A DNA stretch of 64,000 nt from Anaerolineae bacterium (GTDB lineage Bacteria; Chloroflexota; Anaerolineae; Aggregatilineales; UBA2796), in NCBI GenBank assembly GCA_019637555.1, contig JAHBVK010000035.1, forward strand, positions 1 through 64,000. Reading direction: 5' to 3'. Below are positions 51,606-60,088 of the stretch, piece by piece. Positions within the stretch are counted from its first letter, which is position 1, and each line of letters begins with the position of its first letter. Position numbers and translations under genes: made by a program. The notes beneath the pieces were generated by a model, which was not told where the DNA came from, ran no database searches, and saw nothing but the letters and a program-made list of their open reading frames with translations.

Positions 51606-53348
51606 ATGAACTCACTGCGCCGTCGCATTGTGTTCGCCACCGGACAGACGAGCCGCATTGGATTAAATGCGTCTGACCTGCTGATCATCTTAGCTATCGC
51701 GGTGATCCTGTATATCGGCGTGCGTCTAGCGATCTCTGCACCGGAGATGCTAACCGGACCGACGATTGATCTCTCGCCGCGCCTGCTGCCCTATTACGCG
51801 CTGCTCTCGATTGGGCGGATGCTGGCAGCATATCTACTCTCGATTGTCTTTTCGCTGACCTTCGGTTACTTCGCGGCGACCAAGCCAGCAGCGGAGCGCA
51901 TCATGCTGCCGCTGCTCGACGTGCTGCAATCGGTGCCGATCTTATCGTTCTTGCCTGTCGTGCTGCTCGGCTTAACGGCGATCCTACCCGATGGTTTTGC
52001 CGTCGAGTTTGCCGCCGTCGTACTGATCTTCACCAGTCAGGCTTGGAATATCACCTACAGCTTCTACCAATCGCTGAAAACGCTGCCCAAAGAACTGCGC
52101 GAAGCCTCAGCAGTTTTCAAGTTCAACTGGTGGTGGCGCTTCCGCCGCATGGAGCTGCCGTTCTCCGCAATTGGACTGCTGTGGAACAGCATCATGAGTT
52201 GGGCGGGCGGTTGGTTTTTTCTGATGGCGGCGGAAACCTTCACCGTCGGGGATCGGGACTTCCGCTTAGCAGGCTTGGGATCGTATTTGCAGCAGGCAGC
52301 GCACAACAATAACACCAGTGCCATCCTGTGGGGACTTGGCACTCTGATCGTGGTAGTCGTGCTGCTGGATCAACTGGTCTGGCGTCCGCTGCTCAAATGG
52401 GCGGATAAATTCAAGGTGGAAATGGTCGAGAACGACAATCCACCGACTTCGTGGTTTTTCGATCTGCTCAGTCATTCACGGCTTGCTAACGCTTTCACCA
52501 GTAATGTGTTGGTCGCGGGCTTACGTCGATTAGATCGGCGGTTTGGCAAGGCATCGCTATCGGGCGGTGAGGCAAGCGCACCACTCGAAAGTGCGCCCTC
52601 AAAACGAATCCGCTTCAGCCAAATTGTGCTGGCGATCCTGATCCTCGGCATCGGCTATGGCGTACTGCAACTGTTAGGCTTGCTGTTGACCGTGCCACTG
52701 GCTGACTACGGACGCATCGTGATCGGTACTCTCAGTACAGCATTGCGCGTGTTCATCTCGCTGATCGTGGCGCTGTTGTGGACGATTCCGTTGGGAGTTG
52801 CCATCGGCTCGAACGCGCGACTGGCGACGTTCCTGCAACCAGTGGTGCAAGTGGTCGCTTCGATCCCGGCGACTGCACTGTTTCCGGTGCTGCTGCTGGC
52901 ACTGATCAATTTGCCCGGAGGCTTAAACCTCGCGGCTGTATTGTTGATGCTGTTGGGTACGCAGTGGTACATCTTGTTTAACGTGATCGCGGGTGCGGCG
53001 TCGATCCCGCAGGATTTGCGCTACACCACTGATCTGCTGCGTTTCAAAGGCTGGAATCGCTGGCGCAAGTTGATCCTGCCAGCGCTGTTCCCTTATCTGG
53101 TGACGGGGTTGATCACGGCGGGCGGTGGGGCGTGGAATGCCAGCATCGTAGCGGAGTACACCACCTTTGGCGACAAAAGCTACAGCGTGACCGGACTCGG
53201 CGCGCTAATTAGCGAGGCGACGGCAAATGGCAACTTCGCTTTGCTGGCGGCTTCCACCTTAACCATGATCATTGTCGTCGTTTGTCTCAATCGCTATTTC
53301 TGGCGGCGCTTGTATCGGCTGGCTGAAGAACAATACCGGATGGAGTGA
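51606..53348 (+). CDS. ABC permease with two fused transport domains
   Basis: A 580-residue inner-membrane permease of the nitrate/sulfonate/taurine type, made of two tandem permease domains (~20-255 and ~330-575) joined by a soluble linker. Each has about six hydrophobic helices and an EAA-like coupling loop: LREASAVFKFNWWWRFRRM in the first and LRYTTDLLRFKGWNRWRKL in the second. Fusion of both halves into one chain is unusual for this class, whose NrtB-like subunits normally dimerise. It is followed, with a possible four-base overlap, by its ATPase. No substrate-binding protein is encoded here. Confidence 0.9.
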   Translation: MNSLRRRIVFATGQTSRIGLNASDLLIILAIAVILYIGVRLAISAPEMLTGPTIDLSPRLLPYYALLSIGRMLAAYLLSIVFSLTFGYFAATKPAAERIMLPLLDVLQSVPILSFLPVVLLGLTAILPDGFAVEFAAVVLIFTSQAWNITYSFYQSLKTLPKELREASAVFKFNWWWRFRRMELPFSAIGLLWNSIMSWAGGWFFLMAAETFTVGDRDFRLAGLGSYLQQAAHNNNTSAILWGLGTLIVVVVLLDQLVWRPLLKWADKFKVEMVENDNPPTSWFFDLLSHSRLANAFTSNVLVAGLRRLDRRFGKASLSGGEASAPLESAPSKRIRFSQIVLAILILGIGYGVLQLLGLLLTVPLADYGRIVIGTLSTALRVFISLIVALLWTIPLGVAIGSNARLATFLQPVVQVVASIPATALFPVLLLALINLPGGLNLAAVLLMLLGTQWYILFNVIAGAASIPQDLRYTTDLLRFKGWNRWRKLILPALFPYLVTGLITAGGGAWNASIVAEYTTFGDKSYSVTGLGALISEATANGNFALLAASTLTMIIVVVCLNRYFWRRLYRLAEEQYRME

Positions 53349-53353
53349 ACATC

Positions 53354-54706
53354 ATGGCAGGACTGAATCTAAACCTCAAGAACAACAATGATCGCGCGTT
53401 AGGCGCTGAACTGGTCAATCTGCAAAATGTGGGCAAGAGCTACGGTCAAGGCGCGAAGCGGATCACCGCGCTGCATGGCATCAATCTGACCGTGCGCGAA
53501 GGCGAGTTTGTGGCGCTGCTGGGACCTTCCGGCTGCGGTAAATCCACTCTGCTGCGGATCGTGGCGGGGCTGAACATCGCAACGGAAGGACAGATGCTCT
53601 ATCGTGGGCAACCATTATCGGGAGTCAATCCGCACACCACTATCGTCTTTCAGGCATTCGCGCTTTATCCTTGGTTGACGGTGCAAGAGAACGTTGAGGC
53701 GGCTCTAGAACCACTGGGCGTACAAAAATTAGAACGCACCAAGCGCGCCCTCCGACTGCTGGATAAGGTCGGCTTGGACGGGTTCGAGAGTGCCTATCCG
53801 CGTGAACTCTCCGGCGGGATGCGGCAGAAAGTCGGCTTCGCCCGCGCGATGGCGGTGGAGCCGGAACTGCTCTGCCTTGATGAGCCGTTCTCGGCGCTGG
53901 ATGTCCTCTCCGCTGAGTCGCTGCGCGGTGAACTGATGGAGTTATGGCTTGGCGGCAGCGTGCCGACCAAAGCAATCCTGATGGTCAGCCACAACATTGA
54001 GGAAGCGGTATTCATGGCGGATCGTTTGGTGGTGATGGACAAAAATCCGGGTCATATCATCGCGGATATTCCGGTGAATCTGACGCATCCGCGCCACCGC
54101 AAGGAGCGCACCTTCCTGCAACTGGTGGATCAGGTGTACGGGCTGATCATGGGCAAGACTCAGACCGATGCGGAAGAACTGGGCACACCACCCGGTCAGC
54201 CCGGTCAGACTCGCGCGCTGCCTCACGCGCCCATCAGCCGGATTACGGGTCTGCTGGAGCGCCTGCGAGAAGCGCCGCATGAACGTGTAGATATTTACAT
54301 GATCGCGGGTGAACTGCGCGACTCGTATAAAGAGATCGAACCCGTGATCGAGGCGACGGAATTGCTTGGCTTCGCGGCGGTGGAAGCTGGCGATGTGGTG
54401 CTGACTCCCTTGGGACAAGCATTTGTAGACGCCAGCATCCTCGGACGCAAAGAGCTGTTCGCTGGACGCATTCGCCGCATCCCACTAATTCAGTGGATCA
54501 GCGGCATGTTGAGCGCCGACAACGATCATCGCATAGAGTGGGATGTGTTTGAGGCGGCGCTGGTGCTGGAATTCTCCCGCGAGGAAGCGACGCGGCAGCT
54601 TGATACCGCGCTGGATTGGGGTCGCTATGCCGAGCTGTTCAGCTACGACAAAGACACCGAATCGCTGGTGATCGATGAAGAACCATCACTCGAAGGAGTT
54701 AATTAA
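53354..54706 (+). CDS. ABC ATPase with C-terminal AAA-associated domain
   Basis: A ~450-residue ATPase. The first ~260 residues are of the NrtD/SsuB/TauB type, with Walker A GPSGCGKST, Q-loop VFQAFALYPWLT, signature LSGGMRQKVGFARA, Walker B LLCLDEPFSALD and H-loop VSHN. The last ~155 residues (from about 300) form a separate helical/winged-helix domain, as in the AAA-associated C-terminal domain of some nitrate-type ATPases, and are probably regulatory. The ATG at 53354 has GGAG eight bases upstream. A GTG at 53345 overlaps the permease stop. With the fused permease it forms an anion or organic-nutrient importer. Confidence 0.9.
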   Translation: MAGLNLNLKNNNDRALGAELVNLQNVGKSYGQGAKRITALHGINLTVREGEFVALLGPSGCGKSTLLRIVAGLNIATEGQMLYRGQPLSGVNPHTTIVFQAFALYPWLTVQENVEAALEPLGVQKLERTKRALRLLDKVGLDGFESAYPRELSGGMRQKVGFARAMAVEPELLCLDEPFSALDVLSAESLRGELMELWLGGSVPTKAILMVSHNIEEAVFMADRLVVMDKNPGHIIADIPVNLTHPRHRKERTFLQLVDQVYGLIMGKTQTDAEELGTPPGQPGQTRALPHAPISRITGLLERLREAPHERVDIYMIAGELRDSYKEIEPVIEATELLGFAAVEAGDVVLTPLGQAFVDASILGRKELFAGRIRRIPLIQWISGMLSADNDHRIEWDVFEAALVLEFSREEATRQLDTALDWGRYAELFSYDKDTESLVIDEEPSLEGVN

Positions 54707-54876
54707 GATCACCCCCAAAAAACGCGGCGCTTAAGCTAGCTGACTGGTCAGTCCCATCAACTTAGCCTGAGTAGTTGGTGAGGCTGACATCCCTGTTCGC
54801 TGGTCGACGCTTCTTCACGCCCCTTTATGAGCCAAAGATGATCATTGGCACTCTGCCTATATTATTTCTATCATAC
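54707..54876. other. Intergenic region after the ABC operon
   Basis: No coding frame is supported here. TTGGCA at 54845 with TATCAT at 54869 (18-bp spacer) is a second weak promoter candidate for the downstream candidate RNA. Confidence 0.3.
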
Positions 54877-55038
54877 TTGACTCCTAGTACGATTCTGATA
54901 AGATTACCCGCAAAGGCTGCTCGTGGGGAACCAAACGAGTAGCCTTAATTTCTATGATTGCGCTGCTGCGGGGTTATCCTCGACACTCAAAAGAGATTGA
55001 TCGCCACAATTAATCGCTGGCGGTCAGTTCTTTTTTTT
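54877..55038 (+). ncRNA. Candidate small RNA upstream of greA
   Basis: TTGACT (54877-54882) and TAAGAT (54899-54904) form a promoter with a 16-bp spacer. From about 54911 the transcript would fold first into AAGGCTGCTCGT/ACGAGTAGCCTT (54913-54946). It ends in a strong terminator: TGATCGCCA (54998-55006) with TGGCGGTCA (55018-55026), then TTCTTTTTTTT. The RNA would be ~125 bases with no start codon plus ribosome-binding site. It could be a trans-acting small RNA or an attenuator for greA. It does not match SRP, 6S or tmRNA cores that I can recall. Confidence 0.5.
54998..55038 (+). terminator. Strong intrinsic terminator before greA
   Basis: A nine-pair stem (one G-U) with an 11-base loop is followed by TTCTTTTTTTT. 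It separates the upstream ABC operon or small RNA from greA, whose start is 65 bp away. Confidence 0.85.
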
Positions 55039-55102
55039 CCAGTGGTCACGGAAACGAAAAAGCGTTGACGGGAGGCGGTGCGTAACGGAAAGTGGAGTAA
55101 CT

Positions 55103-55579
55103 ATGACTGATCAAGCTCAATATCTTACAGCGCAAGGGTTACAAGAATTAGAAGCGCGGTTAGAGTATCTACGCAGCGTCCGCCGCGCGGAAGTAGCGGA
55201 TCGCTTGCATCAAGCGCTGGAAGAGGGCGGCGAATTGGTCGAAAACGCCGAGTACGAAGATGCCAAGAACGAGCAGGCGTTCGTCGAAGGCGAGATCATG
55301 CGCCTTGAAAGCATCCTCAGCAACGCGCAGATCATCGAGGAAGGCAAGGGCAAGAAAGATACCGTCATCCTCGGTTCTAAGGTGAAAGTGCAAGAGAAGG
55401 GTCAAAAGACCACCGAAGTCTTTCACATCGTCGGTTCTGCCGAGGCGAATCCGCGCGAAGGCAAAATCTCCAATGAGAGTCCCTTGGGTCGCGCCTTGAT
55501 GGGCAAGAAGAACAACGACAAAGTGACGGTCAAAACGCCGGACGGCGAGACACTGTTCACCATCAAGGGCATCAGCTAA
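55103..55579 (+). CDS. greA: Transcription elongation factor GreA
   Basis: A 158-residue GreA. It enters the secondary channel of backtracked RNA polymerase and promotes cleavage of the transcript 3' end. The N-terminal coiled coil (~10-75) has TAQGLQELEARLEYLR and the tip acidic residues in ENAEYEDAKNEQ, which stimulate cleavage. The C-terminal FKBP-like domain has TVILGSKVKV, SNESPLGRALMGKK and KVTVKTPDG. Length and motifs are standard. It is flanked by strong terminators on both sides, so it is an independent unit. Confidence 0.97.
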   Translation: MTDQAQYLTAQGLQELEARLEYLRSVRRAEVADRLHQALEEGGELVENAEYEDAKNEQAFVEGEIMRLESILSNAQIIEEGKGKKDTVILGSKVKVQEKGQKTTEVFHIVGSAEANPREGKISNESPLGRALMGKKNNDKVTVKTPDGETLFTIKGIS

Positions 55580-55591
55580 CCCGATTCCGAC

Positions 55592-55621
55592 TTGACAGCG
55601 AGCACTTAACTCCTGTACAGT
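55592..55621 (+). promoter_or_regulatory. Promoter just upstream of a terminator pair
   Basis: TTGACA at 55592-55597 and TACAGT at 55616-55621 are separated by 18 bp. Transcription would start near 55628, immediately before the first hairpin. Confidence 0.5.
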
Positions 55622-55630
55622 ACAAAGTAG

Positions 55631-55674
55631 ATACACCTCTGCCGGAGAAATCCAGCCGCAGGGGTGTATTTTTT
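55631..55674 (+). terminator. Intrinsic terminator after greA
   Basis: ATACACCTCTGC pairs with GCAGGGGTGTAT (one G-T pair) around a ~18-base loop, followed by TTTTT. It is a canonical terminator. Confidence 0.88.
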
Positions 55675-55681
55675 GTTAGCG

Positions 55682-55717
55682 AAACCACAGTTCAATTCGG
55701 ACTGTGGTTTTTATTTT
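55682..55717 (+). terminator. Second tandem intrinsic terminator
   Basis: AAACCACAGT pairs with ACTGTGGTTT around a nine-base loop, followed by TTATTTT. It lies only 8 bp downstream of the first terminator and just before the ribosome-binding site of the next gene, so it may be an attenuator. Confidence 0.8.
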
Positions 55718-55733
55718 GCGGAGGGTATCGCTC

Positions 55734-56126
55734 ATGACCGATCAGGAGTTCGTTCACGCCTTTGAACAGGACAAGTTGGGGGCTTTCCGCCACCGCGATC
55801 ATATCCGTTTGGCGTGGTGCTATCTCAAAGATCACGGCTGGGAACAGGGCTTGCTGCGGATTCGGCAGGGCATCCAGCATTTCGCGCTGGCACACGGTGC
55901 AGCTACCAAGTATCACGAGACAATGACCGTGTTCTGGGCGCAAGTAGTTCAGATGCACATGGCGATGGATGAAAATGGCGATTTTGAGTCGCTGGTTGCG
56001 CGTTATCCCGAACTGCTGGATAAGACGCTGGTGGAGAAGCACTACAGTCGAGATCGCTTGTTTAGTGAGCAAGCGCGGCAGGTCTGGATCGAGCCTGATC
56101 TCGTGCCGCTGCCAGTAGTGGGTTGA
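55734..56126 (+). CDS. Conserved protein of unknown function
   Basis: A 130-residue soluble, helical protein. It contains FRHRDHIRLAWCYLKDHGW near residue 18, AHGAATKYHETMTVFW near 53 and SRDRLFSEQARQVW near the C-terminus. The conserved His-rich HRDH and KYHET segments recur in a group of small bacterial proteins that I recognise by pattern but for which I know no function. GGAGGG eight bases before the ATG at 55734 fixes the start; an upstream in-frame codon lies inside the terminator hairpin. Its only visible promoter is upstream of two terminators. Confidence 0.7.
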   Translation: MTDQEFVHAFEQDKLGAFRHRDHIRLAWCYLKDHGWEQGLLRIRQGIQHFALAHGAATKYHETMTVFWAQVVQMHMAMDENGDFESLVARYPELLDKTLVEKHYSRDRLFSEQARQVWIEPDLVPLPVVG

Positions 56127-56345
56127 CTCGACTTAGCGGTGTGAGCAAAGTGGATCGCCTTGGCGAGGCGCTCCACGACAGCCGTGATTGTCACTGCGTT
56201 GGCATCTATGATGTTCTCCGAGTCGGAAATCAGTGTGATCACCAACGATGTGAATGCTGATCCGCTGACGTGGAGGCGTATACGGCGGAGATGGTGAGTT
56301 TGCGGGTATGATATTAAGATAACCTTTAGCGAGCAGGGGGTAGCA

Positions 56346-57584
56346 ATGCGTATCGTGATTGTTGCCGCTGGTACGTGGGGCGATGTGCGCCCCAATATCG
56401 TGTTGGGGCAAGCACTTCAAGGCGCTGGTTATGAGGTGCTGTTGATGGCAAGTGAGGAGTTTCGCTCGTGGGTACAACAGCGCAGCCTCGCATTTTCCGC
56501 TATCAACGTCAACATTCAGAAACTACTGGATTCCTTTTCGAGCAGCACAAATCTCCGTAGTACGCTGCAAACAATACGCGCTCTCGCTCCAGCGACTTTA
56601 CAGATGGGTAAGGACATCACAGCAGCATTGCGAAAAGGTGATGTGCTTCTCATCAACGAGTCAGGATTGGGGTTAATAAACGGCGTGGTCGAAAAGTACC
56701 AACTCCGCGTGATCCTGATTAACTTCCAGCCTTTTGTCCCAACCCATGAATTTCCGACAATGCTCCCGAAGCTGCCCGCATGGATGCCAGCGCAGAGGGC
56801 ATACAACCGAAATGCTGGCTGGTTTATTCGCCGTACCAACTGGTCGATGATGGGTGGTCACGGCAATAAAATCCGGCGGGAACAATTCGGATTGCCGAAG
56901 CAAACATGGCATAAGCATCGTGAAATGTTGGAAGGAATTCCCTCACTTCTGCTGGTGAGTCGGCATGTCCTCCCGCCACCCGTTGATTGGCAGCCGACGC
57001 AACGGGTCACAGGCTATCTATTCGATGAAGATAGTAAGTGGGAAGCGCCTGCTGATCTGCTGAAGTTTCTAGATCGTGGCGAGCCGCCGATCTATATCGG
57101 CTTCGGCAGTATGCGCGATAAAAATCCAGAGGATTTGACGGCGTTGGTCTTAGAGGCGGTCAAGCGGACAGGTAAACGGGCGATTGTACTAAGTGGTTGG
57201 GCGGGAATCGGCACGATGGCGCTGCCTGATCAAGTATTCCCGCTGAAATATGCGCCCCACCACTGGCTGTTTCCACGCATGGCGGCGGTGGTTCATCACG
57301 GCGGTTCCGGCACGACGGGGGCAGCGATAGCCGCAGGCGTACCCGCTGTAGTCGTCCCGTTCATCGCCGATCAGCCGTTCTGGGCACGTCGAGTCTATGA
57401 GTTAGGAGTGGGTGCAGCGCCGATCCCGCGCAGTAAACTGACCACCGATAGTTTGGCGGCGGCAATCATGGCGGCAACTAGCGATCACGCTATGCGAGAC
57501 AAAGTAATGACGTTAAGTAGGCAGATCGCCGTAGAAGATGGGATTGGAGAAGCCGTGAAAACTATACGGGAGTTTTTAGCCTGA
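56346..57584 (+). CDS. GT-B glycosyltransferase, UGT/sterol-glucosyltransferase type
   Basis: A 412-residue GT-B enzyme of the macrolide/sterol glucosyltransferase group. The N-terminal acceptor domain begins RIVIVAAGTWGDVRPNIVLG. The C-terminal donor domain has YIGFGSMRDK near 253 and the nucleotide-sugar signature HHGGSGTTGAAIAAGVP, followed by VPFIADQPFWA. It probably transfers glucose or another sugar from a UDP-sugar to a lipid or sterol-like acceptor. GGGGG at proper spacing precedes the start. The preceding 219-bp gap has no supported gene. Confidence 0.92.
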   Translation: MRIVIVAAGTWGDVRPNIVLGQALQGAGYEVLLMASEEFRSWVQQRSLAFSAINVNIQKLLDSFSSSTNLRSTLQTIRALAPATLQMGKDITAALRKGDVLLINESGLGLINGVVEKYQLRVILINFQPFVPTHEFPTMLPKLPAWMPAQRAYNRNAGWFIRRTNWSMMGGHGNKIRREQFGLPKQTWHKHREMLEGIPSLLLVSRHVLPPPVDWQPTQRVTGYLFDEDSKWEAPADLLKFLDRGEPPIYIGFGSMRDKNPEDLTALVLEAVKRTGKRAIVLSGWAGIGTMALPDQVFPLKYAPHHWLFPRMAAVVHHGGSGTTGAAIAAGVPAVVVPFIADQPFWARRVYELGVGAAPIPRSKLTTDSLAAAIMAATSDHAMRDKVMTLSRQIAVEDGIGEAVKTIREFLA

Positions 57585-57598
57585 CGAGCTGTAAAAAG

Positions 57599-57680
57599 TG
57601 GGGACGGAGGGAGTTGAACCCACACCCATTACTGGACATGATCCTAAGTCATGCGCGTCTGCCAGTTCCGCCACGTCCCC
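57599..57680 (-). tRNA. tRNA-Leu (anticodon TAG)
   Basis: On the minus strand, GGGGACG pairs with CGTCCCC as the acceptor stem with an A discriminator. The D arm holds GGCAGACG, the anticodon arm is CATGA-CTTAGGA-TCATG (anticodon TAG, for CUN codons), a long variable arm (TCCAGTAATGGGT region) marks it as type II, and the T arm is GTGGGTTCAACTCCC. The 3' CCA is not encoded. The 82-base length fits tRNA-Leu. Confidence 0.95.
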
Positions 57681-57831
57681 AGATTGGGGTGAATTATACG
57701 GGATGTAGCAGCAGGTTTCAATTCCCAACCTGTGCAAGGTAAAAACCATATCGCTCAATGCCGTTCAAGCCGCTAATATTGGCTGACTCTAGCTGAGACT
57801 TCAGGATTAGGAAGGCAGGGCTACAACAACG

Positions 57832-58767
57832 ATGCACAACCAACTGACGCGCGACAATCTACATGGCGTGTGGGTTGCCATTGCTACACCATTTGACGAG
57901 AACAATCGCTTTGATGAGGGAGTATTTCGGGAGAACATCCGGCGGCTGCACGCATCGGGTGTTCATGGCATTTACACCACCGACAGCGACGGCGAATTTT
58001 ACGCTATTGAGCTGGACGAGTTCAAACAGATCGTCAAGGTGTTTGCCGATGAAACGCAGCGGCTCAACTTCCCGACGATGGTCGGCGTGACGTGGAGCAA
58101 CACGCAGGGGATGGTGGATCGGCTGGAATACACGGCGGCACAGGGGATTCTTGGGGCGCACGTTGGTCATCCCTTCTTCATGCCCATGACGCCGGAGTCC
58201 TACCGCGCCTTTTGGGATGACATCCAACATGCTGTACCTGAGTGGTTCGGACTGATCCACTACAACACGCCGCGCGTTCATAACTATCAGCGCGGTCCAG
58301 ATTACGTGAAGTTACTGGATATTCCCAACCTGATCGGGACGAAACATGTCGGCTCAGATTTCCCCGAATTTCTGACCTTGATGGCATCCGTGCCACAACT
58401 GAGCCATTTCACGGGTGAACATGCGATGACGCCCTACATGATGTTCGGCGCACGCGGCGTGTATTCGTGGTTCGCCAACTTCAATCCGAATTACATGGTC
58501 GATTGGTACAACGACATCACCAATGGACGCTGGGAGCAAGCCAAGCACCGCCAAGAACGGCTGCACGCCTTCATCAAGGCGAAAGCGATCCTTGACGGAT
58601 CGGGCAACCTGCATGGCATCGTCGGTAAGGCGGTGTCAGCGGCATCGCCGTTCCTCATCGGCGCGAATCGCACTCGCCGTCCTTATCTGGCAGTTCCCGA
58701 CGAGCATGTGGCGCAGTTTAAGCGGATCGTCGAGGAACAATTCTCCGATATGATGTGGAAGGGCTGA
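57832..58767 (+). CDS. Dihydrodipicolinate synthase-family aldolase
   Basis: A 311-residue class I aldolase of the DapA/N-acetylneuraminate lyase superfamily. WVAIATPFDENNRFDEG at the N-terminus is the family start. The Schiff-base Lys is in LIGTKHVGSD near 166, and the catalytic Tyr in GLIHYNTPR near 137. The usual GTTGE loop is altered to TTDSDGEF. True DapA substrates are therefore not assured; a keto-acid or sugar-acid aldolase is likely. Length fits the family. It is transcribed alone, divergent from the tRNA. Confidence 0.88.
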   Translation: MHNQLTRDNLHGVWVAIATPFDENNRFDEGVFRENIRRLHASGVHGIYTTDSDGEFYAIELDEFKQIVKVFADETQRLNFPTMVGVTWSNTQGMVDRLEYTAAQGILGAHVGHPFFMPMTPESYRAFWDDIQHAVPEWFGLIHYNTPRVHNYQRGPDYVKLLDIPNLIGTKHVGSDFPEFLTLMASVPQLSHFTGEHAMTPYMMFGARGVYSWFANFNPNYMVDWYNDITNGRWEQAKHRQERLHAFIKAKAILDGSGNLHGIVGKAVSAASPFLIGANRTRRPYLAVPDEHVAQFKRIVEEQFSDMMWKG

Positions 58768-58779
58768 TCCCCATCTGCT

Positions 58780-59295
58780 CTAAGCGTAGCCGTTGATGGA
58801 GAGGTAGCGGAACTCACCACTACTGACCTGATAAACGACCTGAAAGAAGCAGTTGCCGCCATCCATGACGTACAACCAGTCGTGCAGCCAGCGATCATCA
58901 TCGAAGGCGTCGCAGAAGTAGTTGGCGTAGAGCATTTTCTCGCCACCAGCGATAAAGCCGATGTATTGGCGCTTGTAGTCGGGTAGTTTGGCTGCTACCC
59001 CTTCAACATCTCTGCCCGCCGCCGCTTGTTGATCGAGGTAAGCAGGCAAAGCTGATTCCAGCGCCAATACGTCGGCGGTGTCGGGCATCCAGTAGCCGTC
59101 GAAGGTGGTGTCGAGAATCTGCTTACTGATCGATTCGACATCGGATATGTAGGTTGCGCTGGGATCGAAGATCACGCCTGCGATGCCATCCTGATCGATA
59201 TAGATGTTGCTGCTCGTCAACGTTGTCAGCCAATCGAGTGCGCTGCAACCGGAGAGCAGGAGTAGGAGCGCAAGTCCAGCCAATCGTTGTTTCAT
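58780..59295 (-). CDS. Predicted lipoprotein
   Basis: A 171-residue lipoprotein. The signal peptide MKQRLAGLALLLLLSGC ends in a clear lipobox (LSGC), so the Cys at residue 17 becomes lipidated. The mature part is soluble, with two or three further Cys (YFCDAF and GNCFFQV) that may form a disulphide, and a conserved-looking FIAGGEKMLYANYF with GGNCFFQVVY. I do not recognise the family, though the C-terminal pattern occurs in small secreted proteins of several phyla. The start at 59295 is chosen over 59313 because it gives the compact signal peptide. Confidence 0.75.
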   Translation of the reverse strand: MKQRLAGLALLLLLSGCSALDWLTTLTSSNIYIDQDGIAGVIFDPSATYISDVESISKQILDTTFDGYWMPDTADVLALESALPAYLDQQAAAGRDVEGVAAKLPDYKRQYIGFIAGGEKMLYANYFCDAFDDDRWLHDWLYVMDGGNCFFQVVYQVSSGEFRYLSINGYA

Positions 59296-59431
59296 TTGTA
59301 ACAAAATCCTCATTGTTTGCCATCTGTGCAATCCACTAGCGGTAAGACGACGTATATATTGGTAGAGTTCCACGCTTCACTTGGACAGCTCCAACATTTT
59401 GCTGAAACTTTTCTAACATCAGTGTCGTACA

Positions 59432-60088
59432 ATGTTGCAGGCAGCAAAGTTGAAGAACGGAGCAAGCGCCTTGACTGAATCTTTACCAAACGAACGCCAG
59501 TTGGTGACACGGGCGCTCGGCGGCGACCAACAGGCTTTTGCTGAATTGGTCCGCGCACATCAAAATGCAGTCTATAACCTCGCCTACCGGATGTTAAATG
59601 ATCGCACCGAGGCAGAGGATGCCGCACAGGAAACATTTTTGCGGGCTTATTCAAGTCTAGATCGTTATGACCCGGAGCGTCCGTTTCGTACGTGGTTACT
59701 GTCGATTACCTCGAATCACTGCATCGACAAACTGCGTAAGCGACGCTTAACATGGCTGTCGTTAGAGGAACCACTGCCGCCACATCCGGCGCTGACCAGC
59801 GACGAAGTTGAGCCGGAAGAAGCAGTGATCCAGAAAGAACGCGATGCCATGATTCAGGCAATGCTGGCGGATCTGTCGCCAGAATATCGGGCTGCTGTCG
59901 TACTGCGCTACTGGTACGATCTGTCTTACGATGAGATCGCCACCACGCTGAACACGACGGAAAGCGCCATCAAGAGTAGATTGTTCCGCGCGCGTCAAAC
60001 GCTGGCGGATAAACTGGGTGAAAAAAACGCGGACTCACGTCAGGCGACGCAGAACAATCCGAAGTTTAGGTTTGCGGAGGGAAGATGA
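59432..60088 (+). CDS. ECF-type RNA polymerase sigma factor
   Basis: A 218-residue extracytoplasmic-function sigma factor. Region 2 (~40-110) has NLAYRMLNDRTEAEDAAQE, FLRAY and RTWLLSITSNHCIDKLRKRR. Region 4 (~140-195) has LSPEYRAAVVLRYWYDLSYD, then a helix-turn-helix IATTLNTTESAIKSRLFRA. The ATG at 59432 overlaps a TACAAT; a TTG at 59471 with GGAG upstream may be the real start. The gene overlaps its downstream neighbour (ATGA), a membrane protein likely to act as its partner or anti-sigma factor. Confidence 0.93.
   Translation: MLQAAKLKNGASALTESLPNERQLVTRALGGDQQAFAELVRAHQNAVYNLAYRMLNDRTEAEDAAQETFLRAYSSLDRYDPERPFRTWLLSITSNHCIDKLRKRRLTWLSLEEPLPPHPALTSDEVEPEEAVIQKERDAMIQAMLADLSPEYRAAVVLRYWYDLSYDEIATTLNTTESAIKSRLFRARQTLADKLGEKNADSRQATQNNPKFRFAEGR

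Noticed and set aside
54911..54946. Resemblance of TGGGGAACCAA to part of the c-di-AMP (ydaO) aptamer
   Set aside because: Only one short segment matches; the GGGGUGAAU and closing elements of that large aptamer are missing.
54911..55038. Small RNA before greA as SRP RNA, 6S RNA or tmRNA
   Set aside because: The SRP apical-loop core, a long 6S-like open bubble duplex and a tmRNA tag frame or tRNA-like ends are all absent.
56127..56345. Minus-strand open frame running through the gap before the glycosyltransferase (contains DANAVTITAVVERLAKAIHF)
   Set aside because: It overlaps both flanking genes, has no ribosome-binding site and no recognised family. The short protein-like stretch could be a remnant, but the evidence is too thin to annotate.
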